DNA from: Pinguiococcus pyrenoidosus | Lineage: Eukaryota; Sar; Pinguiophyceae; Pinguiochrysidales; Pinguiochrysidaceae | Direction of reading: 5' to 3' | Length of the DNA stretch: 21,813 nucleotides | Assembly: GCA_019677205.1 (NCBI GenBank) | Contig: JAAMXY010000807.1 | Span: 1-21,813, forward strand | Part shown: in pieces, positions 1 through 12,156 of the stretch | Layout of the letters: every line of letters starts with the position of its first letter | Position numbering within the stretch: position 1 is the first letter of the stretch | Notes under the pieces: generated by a model | Told to the model about the DNA's origin: nothing | Databases searched by the model: none | What the model saw: the letters and a program-made list of their open reading frames with translations, nothing else | Position numbers and translations under genes: made by a program

Positions 1-167
1 TCGTGCAGCCGATCATGGCGAACCTCATGGGTGGCGCCGGCGGCATGCCCGGTGGAATGCCCGGTGGAATGCCCGGAGCCGGTGGCTTCCCCGGCGCCGC
101 CTCTGCGGACGCTCCCGAGCCGAGCGCTGCCCCGGACCAGGGCCCCCAGATCGAGGAGATCGACTAA
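1..167 (+). CDS. Cytosolic-type HSP70, C-terminal end (5' partial)
   Basis: The reading frame enters from the left edge (first full codon at 3) and stops with TAA at 165-167, leaving 54 residues. They form the flexible tail of a eukaryotic cytosolic HSP70: three GGMP repeats, a Gly/Ala/Pro-rich stretch, then the terminal tetrapeptide EEID. In this family the terminal EEVD binds TPR co-chaperones such as HOP and CHIP and also interacts with some J-proteins; here Val is replaced by Ile, a conservative change. The ATPase and substrate-binding domains lie outside the window. No intron is visible in this piece. The next gene on the same strand is a J-domain protein, but that one looks organellar, so the two need not be partners. 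Family assignment is secure from the repeat plus terminal motif; which HSP70 paralogue it is cannot be told. Confidence 0.9.
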   Translation, partial: VQPIMANLMGGAGGMPGGMPGGMPGAGGFPGAASADAPEPSAAPDQGPQIEEID

Positions 168-685
168 GCACATCGATCGCAGCCTGCGAAGGTTTTGTGG
201 CCGTCTGCGGGCGGCATCGACCGCTGTAGGCCATGGCAGGGTGTGTGACTGGTATCGGAGTCTTTCAGAACTTTGAAAGGAACCATTAGTCGTGTAAGGC
301 AAGACGCCCTGTGACTTTACACAACTTGTCGCATTTCCAGGCTCGCGCACAGCCCCAGAAACGTTTAACATCATCCTGATTCGACCTTGCGCACCACCGA
401 ACTCGATTCACACATGAAAACATACCGAGGGTTTCCTATCTCGTTTTTCAAAATGATGCTTTCTAAGCACTTGTGGAATGAAATAATGAGATATAAAGTA
501 TATTCAAAAACTATACTGAACCGTCATTCGCATCCGCGTCAGCATTTTGCTTCAGCCCAGTGTTCTTGCTCGGCACACAAGCAAGGTCGGTGAGAGCTGC
601 AGCACAACGGTCTCTTGCCAGCTGCTAGCTTTGCTAGAGCGCAGCAGATTGTGCTTGCCGAGGAAGCTCGGTGGCGCGAGCGAGC
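168..685. other. Intergenic region between HSP70 and the J-protein gene
   Basis: This 518-bp stretch holds the HSP70 3' flank and the J-protein 5' flank. It is mixed, with an AT-rich core around 410-530. The short open frames in it have no recognisable motif. I see no tRNA, repeat array or convincing TATA element. An in-frame TAG at 635-637 closes the J-protein frame upstream of its ATG. Confidence 0.6.
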
Positions 686-1483
686 ATGGCTTGGAGGGCA
701 CGTTCGTTGCAGCACCAGCTCGGATCGCCGCCGGCACTGCGGAGGCATTTGCATCGCTGTCGAAGCCCTCTCGACCACTACAAGACATTAGGCGTCACGA
801 GCACGGCATCCACCGACGAGATCAAGAAGAAATACTTCGAGCTGGCCAAAACGCTGCATCCAGGTAGGCGTAGGTAGCGATGCAGAGTCCCCACAGGCGC
901 CGGAGGTCGACGTTCGCGGCACATCGGGTGCCCTCAAAGCCAGACTGAGGACGCGCTGATTGCCCCACTAGACGTTAGCAAGGCGCCGGACGCCATGGAG
1001 AGGTTCCGAGCCATCTCAGAGGCCTATCGGGTGCTGTCCAACGCCCATTTGAGGAACGTGTACAACAGTCAGCGGCACAGTCCGCAGGACAGGGCCTCTG
1101 GCCCGATGAGTTCGTACAGCGCGTACGAGGAGCGCAGGAGGAGAGGCGCGCAAGGCATGTCCGACCACCGGATCCACGCCATTTTTGACCTTTTCACGCA
1201 TCCTCTCCTCTTTGCGGCGTTGGCGCTCGTCGGCGTGGGGTATCTCTTTCTGGGGCCCAACGAAGACCAGGCAGTCGAGATTTTGAAGAAGGAAGTCCGC
1301 GAGAAGGATCTCGTTGAGGCGTGGTTCAATCCCAGGAGTGGTCGGTGGGAGCAGCCGGCGCCTTGGGACCCGGATTTTGATGAGAGGAGCGTGCAACGCG
1401 TCTCGAGGAGAATGGTGCACGAGTCCGTGCCGCTAATAGACGAGGACGAGGACGACGCCGGTAGCGGCGTCCGTATGAAGTAG
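686..1483 (+). CDS. Membrane-anchored J-domain (DnaJ-like) protein, probably organellar
   Basis: Two exons, 686-863 and 972-1483, separated by a 108-nt GT-AG intron (864-971), encode 229 residues. The ATG at 686 is the first after an in-frame TAG at 635. Residues 1-28 are rich in Arg, His and Ser with no acidic residue, like a mitochondrial or plastid presequence. The J domain covers about 30-92 with HPD at 58-60; the Asp codon of HPD is split by the intron, and only the spliced product has HPD. A single hydrophobic helix lies at about 136-154, followed by an acidic tail containing DEDEDD near the end. J-proteins stimulate HSP70 ATPase. The order presequence, J domain, one TM segment and the overall size resemble mitochondrial DNAJC30, but that is a resemblance of layout only. 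The gene ends 44 bp from the convergent EngB gene, so their 3' UTRs probably overlap. Confidence 0.85.
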
Positions 1484-1527
1484 GAAAGTTGAAGGAAAGG
1501 TGGCAAGAGACAACTCCATCGCAGAAT

Positions 1528-3684
1528 TCATCTTGGCTCCGCCTGTCTCTTGGACCACTTGCGCAGGGCGCCATGGATTGCCGCCCAGATGCTGTCCCGG
1601 CCCACTCGCGATGCCGCGGAGGACGCAATGATGGGAATTTCCATCCAGTTGTCGTATCCAGCTTCCCGCAGAGCTTCCCGCGCGGCCCGCACGGCCTTGC
1701 CGAGGTTCTTCTCGGCATTCCGCTTGTCTAACTTGGTAAGAACCACAATGTACTGCGCACCGGTCTCCTCGTTGGCCTCGCGGAATATCCTCATCATATC
1801 GATGTCCCGTCCGACGGGCCCGTGCCGGCCGTCGATGAGATGCAGGAAGAGGGCCAGCCTGGAGCCGCCCTCTCGTCGAGTCCCACGAATGAACTCGTCT
1901 GTGAAGGTGAGCCAGTCCTTTCGGTCCGCTCTCGATACTTTCGCGTAGCCGTAGCCGGGCAGATCCACCAGCAGGAACTCCAGATGCGGCGGCAGCCCCC
2001 TGTTGACGTGGAAGTAGTTGAATTGCTGCGTCTTCCCCGGGGTCTTGCTGGAGTACGCCAGCGCCGCTCGACCGCTGACCATGTTGAGCAGCGACGACTT
2101 GCCCACGTTACTGCGCCCGACGAAGGCCACCTCCGGGAGGTCTTCCTCCGGGAGGGTCTCCACGCTGACCGCTCCCTTCACGAAATCCACCGTCCTCATG
2201 AGGGCGCTGTGGACCACCACTTGTACCTGAGGACCGACGCCGAGAATCTGACGAGTCTTCCCAACCTTCGACCGCTCCATGTTGATGCCGGGGAGAAGGA
2301 TCGGCAAGCTCTCCTGGGTGAAGGGGCCCACGAGTGGATACGCGACACCTGCTGCCCTGCAAGTTGCTGCGATGCCGTCGACCATCCCGAGCCTGCCAAG
2401 CTTCACGATCATTCTAGCAGCGTAGCCATCGCCCGCGAGGGTGAAGCCTTCCGTTGCGTCTTCGCGAATTGCAACGCCGTCATCCACGCTTTCCGCGTCT
2501 TCCGCTTCTTCCGCTTCTTCCAGCTCTTCAAAATCTTCGTCCATAGGTTCTTCGTCCATAGGTTCTTCGTCCATAGGTTCTTCGTCCAGAGGCTCTTCGA
2601 TCAGAGTCTCTTGATCCTCGTCAAGAAGGTCATCTTCTATAGTCAAGGCCGGATTTGCAAGGCCATCGTCCTGTCCTGAGGGAATCTGATCGAGAAGATG
2701 ACGGCGTCTTGCATCGCTCCACTGCGCAAGCGTTTCCATGACGTTGTTCGCCCGTTCACCGTCGCCAACAGAGACGAAGCCGATCGCACAATTCTTCAGA
2801 GTTCTCGAGAGCGCCACCTGCCTGCGCCAGATCTGATCGGGATCTGCGTCGCCTGATGAAGCCAAACTCTTGGTTTCCCGCAGCAGCGGATCCAAGCTTT
2901 TTTGGACTTCCGCCATGAGCCCGCCCTTTGCAGCGCTCGCGAAGACGCTCAGCCTCGCATCCGTCTCTAAGAAGCACACCATAAGCTTAGGCATCTTCCT
3001 GCTTCCCTCGGGCGCCTGCCTCACCTCTGTCAAGCAGATCAACCGGACCTCGCAAGTGCGGCCGAGCCTCCTCCAGCAGGTCGGACAGCGGCTTCTGCCA
3101 TAGATCCAGCTCGTACTGCACGTCCTCCAGCGCGACAGCTGCCTCCTTGCGCTCCCTAGACCTCACCAGTCACTCCTAGGCTTCCTCAAGCCCGACAGGA
3201 AGAGACCCTCTCACCTGCCGCTCAGCTTCATCTGCTCGTTCTTCAGGCGCCGAGCCTTGAGCAGCTGTCGAAATGACTGGCTGGCAAGGCTGGAGGCCAG
3301 CACGACTCCGAGAGGCAAAGCGTCCTCGGGCGGGAAGCTCTTGAGCGCGTTGAAAGCAGTCGTGGGGCGGCGCAGAGTGCAAAGACGCCGAAGCGCGGCG
3401 GCTTTTTCGTCCAAAGACTTGTCATTCAAAGTGGGCAGAGACGCCACCAGCAAGTCCGCTTCGCGCTGCTTGGTGCGCGGACTCACACGCTTGCGGCGCT
3501 TCTGCTCGCGTTGCTTCGCTTTGCGGCTGGCGCGCGAACTGCGCGGCTCTCCAGCTTCTTTGGCCAGAAATCGCGGCGTGCACGGGCGGCGAGACGCGCA
3601 TCTGGCTGCCCGGGGCAAAGCGTGAAGCCATGACATGCTCAGGACGCACAAGGTTGCGACGAAGCACAGCGGGGTAAAGCGCAT
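1528..3684 (-). CDS. EngB/YihA-family GTPase with long N-terminal extension and secretory-type leader
   Basis: Three exons on the minus strand (3684-3215, 3155-3025, 2966-1528) joined across introns of 59 and 58 nt give 679 residues. Without splicing the upstream and downstream frames look like unrelated ORFs; the downstream one lacks a proper ATG. The EngB GTPase is at about 465-679: P-loop GRSNVGKS 484-491, G2 Thr near 509 in TPGKTQQ, G3 DLPGYGYA 535-542, G4 TKLD from 611, G5 near 648-651. EngB proteins assist large ribosomal subunit assembly in bacteria and organelles. The N-terminus has a hydrophobic leader (about 4-22, ending SWLHAL) followed by an Arg/Ser/Pro-rich stretch, the layout of bipartite targeting to a complex plastid. 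Residues of about 45-460 are unlike bacterial EngB (about 200 aa in total): a basic segment, a predicted helical region, an acidic EEPMD repeat tract (about 312-363) and a short ordered-looking segment before the G domain. I do not recognise them. Confidence 0.86.
2536..2610 (-). repeat. 15-bp coding minisatellite in the EngB extension
   Basis: Three identical 15-bp units (2536-2580), a fourth with two changes (2581-2595) and a weaker fifth encode the pentapeptide EEPMD/EEPLD on the minus strand. The unit length is a multiple of three, so copy number can change without breaking the frame. It lies in the acidic linker that separates the N-terminal extension from the GTPase. Confidence 0.9.
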
Positions 3685-4302
3685 CTCGGATCGACTAGCG
3701 CATAGCTCTTGCGAATGCCGAAAGAGTTTCTGCGCAGTGGCGGAGGAAAAGACAGAAGCGCCGTTTGGGAGTTTCGATGCGCATGAAGCTTCTTGAAGTT
3801 GTTAAGAAAAAAAATGAATATTCATATATGATTTAGAAAGATGTCATTATCATAGTACAGAAGCGAAACGTCAAAATGCTCGGCCAGGCAAACGCGGCGA
3901 GGTTGCGCACAGGTGTTGCGCTTTGAAGACGCTCCGAAGCATTGAAGACGCTTCGAAGCATTGAATGCGCATGTGCATATGAATGCGCACGTGAATATGT
4001 GAAGTGTGTGGTGATCACGGAAAAGCATGAACAGCATTTGAGACCAAGAACGCACGATGCATGCAAGAAAAGCTGCTTCGACTTTCGTCGAGGCGCCCTC
4101 TCGACACCCTCGGTCCCTCGCACGTGCCTGCAAGGAAAACGCGACCCAACTTCTGAAGCAGCAGCAGCAGCGAAGGTCGGCTGATCAGGCAGTAGGGCAA
4201 CTGCAGATGTGGCCTATGTATCCCAACTTCATACTCCAACACACGTCCTACTGATCGAGCCCGAGCTTGAGAACTCAACCGCGATGGCCTGAGACGCTAC
4301 GC
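3685..4302. other. Intergenic region between Cdc48 3' end and EngB 5' end
   Basis: This 618-bp stretch between two minus-strand genes should hold the EngB promoter and the Cdc48 3' flank. It has an AT-rich patch at about 3805-3840 and a small tandem repeat (listed separately). Short open frames on both strands show no family motif or conserved start, and I treat them as chance. Confidence 0.6.
3923..3998. repeat. Short degenerate tandem repeat, period about 19 bp
   Basis: Two 19-bp copies at 3923-3941 and 3942-3960 differ at one position, followed by two diverged units starting at 3961 and about 3980 that share TTGAATGCGC-like cores. It is non-coding, upstream of EngB. Confidence 0.75.
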
Positions 4303-6923
<2,621 letters not shown>

Positions 6924-7659
6924 GCTCAATTCTGCAACAAGTTTCGAATCCGCTTCTGCAAAGTTCGCGTCCTGATGTGTCCGCTTGTGCCTTCCCGGCG
7001 ACGTCGCTTGCCCTGCTCAACCCTTGCGGCGAAGGCTGGACAACGGTTGCGGCAGAATCGGTCGGTTGTAGTGGCGTAGCCGCTCTACAACGCACGGAGG
7101 AGACGCAGGAATTGATGGCACCCAGGCGCCGCGCTGTTTCTAGGGGGTCTACTCCCGTTCTGGAAGTCGGAAAATCGATGATCGAAGAATCCTGGGAAAA
7201 GATAATTGGGACTTTGAAATTCACAAGGTTGACCCCATTCTCCCCCATTCCGGCCCAGAAGCTCGAAAGAACTCGGTGCCAGGCTAGCAGCGGGCATGGA
7301 CCTCTTGATCCGGAGTTCGCGGGCTTCAGATCCGGCCGGATCACAACGACAGATCGGAGTTTCTTTTTCAGCCATCCAACAACCTTCATAATCATTTGAA
7401 TATTTTGATTTTGCTTAGATAACCACAATTGGTTTAGGCATGCTGAAAGCACTATTGACACGAAAGACAGCAGCGACAAGCTGTTGCCGAAGCTCCAACC
7501 CAAGCCACAGTTCCTTTTGATTTCCTCGCGCCTCTCGCGCCAAATGAGCGGTTTCTCCGCCTCGGCCTGCTCGTACTGACCCGTAGCGGCAGGGAGATTG
7601 AAGGCGACGGAGATTGAAGTCGCGAAGGAGAGCGGTGCAGTGGCGCGGGAAGCCCACAA
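6924..7659. promoter_or_regulatory. Divergent promoter region of CDC48 and AP-3 beta
   Basis: These 736 bp separate the two ATGs and should contain both promoters. The open frames in it (one of 289 codons on the minus strand overlapping AP-3 exon 1, one of 140 on the plus strand) carry no recognisable domain. The plus frame starts only at a GTG. I see no repeat and no clear TATA box. An AT-rich patch lies around 7370-7440. Confidence 0.5.
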
Positions 7660-10387
7660 ATGATGAACTCCTGGACAGTGAGCGCTCCGAGCACCGCTAT
7701 GGCGGCCGCTTCGGCGCTTGCACTCGTGAGCGAGGCCCATTTCTTCGAGGAGAGCATGGACCCGGGCCAAGTGCGGCGCTTCCTGGAAGATCCGAGCGGC
7801 CGAGATCTCCTCAAAGGCATGAAGTGGCTGCTAGCGATGATATCCAAAGGAAGGAATGTGTCGGATTTCTTCCCCGCCGTCGTAAAAAACGTGATCGCCA
7901 AGAGCGTCGAGGTCAAGAAGATGGTGTATATCTATCTGGTGCACTACGCGGATCACTCGGCGGCGTGCAGAGAGCTCGCGCTGCTCAGTATCAATAGCTT
8001 CCAGAAGGACTTGGCGGCGAGCAATCAACTCATCCGCGCGCTGGCCCTGCGCGTCATGACCAGCATCCGCGTTCCTGACATCATCCAGATCCAGCTCCTT
8101 GCCGTGAGGAAGTGCGCCGGCGACGGAAACCCCTACGTGCGCAAGTGTGCCGCCCTCGCGTTGCCCAAGATCCACAAGCTGGGTGAGTGAAGCTTGCATG
8201 CTCTTCTTGGACGCCTCGTCTCGGGGCGGTGCCGCATGCATCACGGGGCTCACCTCATCGCTTGTCTTTGCAAGGTCCGGACCATCTGCCCGCGCTGAAG
8301 GGCTTGATCTCCCAGCTTCTGCGAGACGCAAGTACGATGGTGCTCGGCTCGGCCGTCGCCGCTTTCACGGTCGTCTGCCCCGAGGACCTGGCCCTTCTGC
8401 ATCCGTGCTACCGCAAGCTGTGCCACGTCCTGGCCGACTGCGACGAGTGGTCGCAGATCCTTCTCCTGAAGACGATGACGCGGTATCTGCGAGTCAACTT
8501 CTGCGACCCGTCTCCCGGGAAAGAGACGGAGCGCTTGCGCCAGGCCGAGGAGTACGCCAACGCCCCGTTGCACACGCTCCTCAACGAACAGTCGAGTTCA
8601 GGGAATGGCGTCCCGAGCGTCGCTGCGGAGGATGCGGAGAACGCGCAGGCTGGAGTGAAGGGCGTCGCCAAGGCCGCTCTGCCCCCCCATCCGAAACGAA
8701 CCATCAAGCGGAGAGTCGTCAAGAAAGCCTTCTACAGCGACGAGGAAGATGAGAGCGAGGAGGAGGAAGTCGAAGTGCATGAGAGCGCGCCCGCGCACAC
8801 AACCCTGAGCAGCTCCCTGGCGGACGGTCAGAGCCTGCTCACCTCCGATCTTGATCCGGACCACCGACTGGCGCTGCGGTCCGCGCTCCCGCTGCTGAAG
8901 TCAAGGAACGCCGGAATCGTGCTGGGCGTCGCTTCGCTCTTTGCGTCCTGCGCTCCCCACTTTGGCTCCGGTACGGCCGACGTCAACGCGAAGAAGATCG
9001 CCAAGGCGCTCGTCAGAAACCTGCGCAGCCACCGGGAAATCCAGTTTGTGATGCTCACTGCGATTCGCGATCTGGCCAAGATCGAGCCTTCCATCTTTGT
9101 CGACCACATGAGAGATTTCTACGTGAAGGCGGGGGACCCGACCTTCAGCAGGGTGCTGAAGCTTGAGATTCTGACGCTCATTTCGACCCCAGCAAATGTG
9201 CAGGAGCTGCTGCGCGAGCTTGGCAGCTACATACGGCAAGGCGACACGCCGCTGAGGGTGTCCCAAAGCGCGTCGGCCGTGTCGTCCGCTGCGGGCGCAG
9301 GCAGCGCCTTCGTCGTCGCCGCGGTGAAGGCAGTTGGGCGCATCGCCGAGAAGGAGCCCGAGTACAGCGATCGCTGCGTTGCTGGGCTAATCACGCTGCT
9401 GCGCGCGTCTCGAAGCGATTCGGTGATCGAAGCGGCGGCGGGCACAATCCGGATCATCCTGACCCAAAACAGGAGCTGGTCAGGTGAGTCTCAGCTGAAG
9501 GCTAGTTCCAAATGCTTAGCGCATCCGCATCCACGGCGCAGCAGTTCTGACGAGCAACCTGCGAAGGGCTTGGAGAAGCTGTTCAGTTGGTGGCCTCCAT
9601 GCTGGTCGAGGGTCTGGAGGCGCAAGCGAAAGGCGAGGCCGTCCCGGATGCGCTGCAGTGGACCGCCAATGCTGGCGCACGCGCGTCGATCACTGCCCTC
9701 GCTGCCGAGACGGAGGACCTTCTGACTTCCGGGGCCTCGTCAGCCGCCGCGTCTGAGAGCCCCAATGCCAAGGACGTTCTACGCCTCCTGGCAAAGCTCT
9801 TCGCCGATGAGGGGCCGGTGGTCAAGACCCAAGCGCTGGTGCTGGCATCGAAGCTCAGCCTTCGATTTCCAGACGACGATCGCGTGCAGAAGCTAGCAAC
9901 CTATGTGCTCGAGCTAGGGAGATATGATGTGGACTATGACATTCGGGACAGGGCGCGCTTCTTGGCGTCTCTCATGGGATTTGCCCCAGCTGGACAGGTA
10001 CGAGAGTCGCGCCTTGAAGCGCATGCAGCTTTCGACCCACGTAACGTCACGAGCATCTAGGAGGATGTCGACGAGAGCGCGTTGGTCGGCCTCAGCTTCC
10101 ACTCGAAGGCTGTCTTGCTGAATCAGGCATGCTCCCCGTCGATGTTCATCGGCCTGAAGAGCTTGCCAGGGCAATCGGAATGGGACGTCGGTAGCCTGAG
10201 TTCGGTTGTTGGTCACAAGGTCGACGGGTACGAGGCCCTTCCAGACTGGCCCGACATCCAACCGGACACTACCGTGAGGGACCTGGATGAAGCTCCCACA
10301 AAACTCGCGACGGAAATCGGCCCAGACAACTTCTATGACGACGACGAAGATGAGAGCACGGAGGAGTCGGACTCCGGCGATAGCGAA

Positions 10388-10434
<47 letters not shown>

Positions 10435-11976
10435 TGAGGAGGACTTCTCCTCAGAGGTAGGACCCCTGTCACGCTCTATTGGTTGAGAGAGCTGCAGACT
10501 TCACACGTTTGCAACGATCAGGACGATGACTATGACGACGACAGCAGCGAAGATGACGACGAGTATGATGATGAGGAGGACGATGAGGACGACGACGATG
10601 AGGACGATGATGCAGATGACGACGGCAACGATGATGAAGAGGAAGAGGAGGACGAGGTTCGGGACACCGACCCAAAGAGAGCGCAGGCGCAAGTCCGCTC
10701 CCAAGCCACTGGCGCTGCTGTGAGTGCTGCGACTGCTAGTCCCCTGCTGCCTATGGATCGTTCAGATCCATTCGCGTCGATTGCGCAATCAAGCGGGGCG
10801 CAGCGCGCGGAAGATGTGGCGGATCTGCTGTCGCTGAGGAAGTCACAGGACGCAGATGACCTTCCTGGAAGCTTGTCCGGATCGTCCAAGCCTTCGGCTG
10901 CGATTGAAGACGAGCTGATCTCGACCAACTATAGCGGGGAAGATGATACGAAAGACCTCGCGACCATCTTCGCGGCGATGAGCACCGAGGGCGGTGCTGG
11001 CGCGGACCACGACGGGGTTGCCGATGCCAAGGCGGCATACGCCGACCTCGACGAGCAGGTTACACACGTCCCCAAGATCGGTATCCTGAGAGACCTCCTG
11101 AAGTCGGAGGGAGGCGGGGGCATCGCCGTGAGCGCGGCAGCAGTTCGAGATCTCTTCGGCCTGGAGCTTGAAAACCAACCGAACATGCTGCAGGCTTTCC
11201 TACGCTCCCGGACAGCGTGCGCCTATCTGCTCCAGTTGGAGAACAGGAGGATCGAAGGCGAAGTTGTGAAGCGGATCCGGACGTTCCGGGCGTCGTCGTG
11301 TCAGGTGGATGTTTTGGGAGTGTCACAACCCGAGGTAGCTGCTCTTGCGCCCGGTGAGATAGCGCGGATTGTCCTTGTCATTGACGTCGGAAGCGCCTCG
11401 TCGAACTTGGAAGCGAAGCTGGAGCTACAGACGGACCGAGGGAACTTCCCGTTCACACTTCCCCTCGCGGTGGAAGATGTTCTGCGACAAGACGTTGCAA
11501 CTCGATCTTTCGCAGGTTTGGCGGCTGATGCGGCAAGGCGGGGCGGGGACGAGGCAGCGCTTGCTTACTTCGAAGGGGAAAGGGCCAAGCGAAGTGGCTT
11601 CCATGATCAAACCAGCCGCGTGGCAATGGAGGAGTCGTTGCCGCTGCCGCAGATCATCTTCCGCGCACAAAGGGTCATATCGATGGCGCTTGTGTACCAG
11701 ACACCCTCTCGGGCGTGTTTCCACGCTCAGTTTCCTGACGCGGAGGCTGCGAATGAGCCGAAGATGCTGTTCGTGGAGATCAGCAGAGATCAGGGCGAAG
11801 AGGAGGGGAGTGAGGAAGGCGCGAAAGACGCAAACGGGGTTGAGCTGCGGCTTCGTGTCAGTTGCGACGATGCGATGAAGCTGGGGCCTCTTTCGAGCAT
11901 CCTCAAGCGCGCACTGAAGGATGCAGATCTCGACCACGAGAATGCCATGCTCGGTGTTCACTCGACGGATCTTTGA
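7660..11976 (+). CDS. AP3B: AP-3 complex beta subunit (beta-3 adaptin)
   Basis: Five exons (7660-8182, 8275-9483, 9567-9997, 10061-10456, 10522-11976) with introns of 92, 83, 63 and 65 nt give 1337 residues; every junction restores one frame. AP-3 sorts cargo from endosomes or TGN to lysosome-related organelles and vacuoles. The adaptin trunk fills about 25-720: family signatures include FFPAVVKNV, KKMVYIYLVHYA, NQLIRALALRV, NPYVRKCAALAL, DPDHRLALRS after an acidic FYSDEEDE loop, LKLEILTLIS, and YDIRDRARF near residue 700. The hinge is extremely acidic (about 811-900, with 16 Asp in a row at 831-846), as expected for beta-3 but longer than usual. The C-terminal part (about 1030-1337) should be the beta-3 C-terminal/ear region and is poorly conserved. 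The start may be either Met at 7660/7663 or Met at 7699; sequence before the trunk is short. Human beta-3A is about 1094 aa, so the excess lies mainly in hinge and C-terminal part. Confidence 0.95.
10388..10435 (+). repeat. GAC microsatellite encoding poly-Asp in AP-3 beta
   Basis: Thirteen GAC codons in a row, then GAT, GAC, GAT, encode 16 consecutive Asp in the hinge. The acidic tract continues after a 65-nt intron with mixed GAC/GAT/GAG codons, so selection seems to act on charge while this segment has expanded by slippage. Confidence 0.95.
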
Positions 11977-12156
11977 TCGACGACCACTTCGAGTGCAGAG
12001 AAGCAGAATGATCAGTCTGTTCCACTACGTCCTAGTCAAAGGGTCTCGATTTCGCCACGACCACGCTTGGTATCTGCCAGTTAACATGACGACACTCATG
12101 CTCAAGCTCCGAAGGCCGTCTTAGAGCTCTCCTGCTCGAGCAAGGCCTCAATGGCG

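Noticed and set aside
1822-2679. A 285-codon plus-strand frame opposite EngB ending in Phe-rich repeats
   Set aside because: The Phe-rich repeat is the reverse reading of the EEPMD minisatellite; the EngB strand has the conserved G motifs.
3257-3625. A 122-codon plus-strand frame opposite EngB exon 1
   Set aside because: EngB exon 1 on the minus strand joins in frame to later exons and has a credible ATG and leader; the plus frame has no motif.
1-3684. A functional chaperone cluster of HSP70, J-protein and EngB
   Set aside because: HSP70 has a cytosolic tail while the J-protein and EngB have organelle-type leaders; orientation and separate transcripts give no sign of a cluster.
10501-10928. 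Ser-rich and Val/Ile-rich minus-strand frames opposite the AP-3 hinge
   Set aside because: These are complementary readings of GAC/GAT/GAG repeats, not genes.
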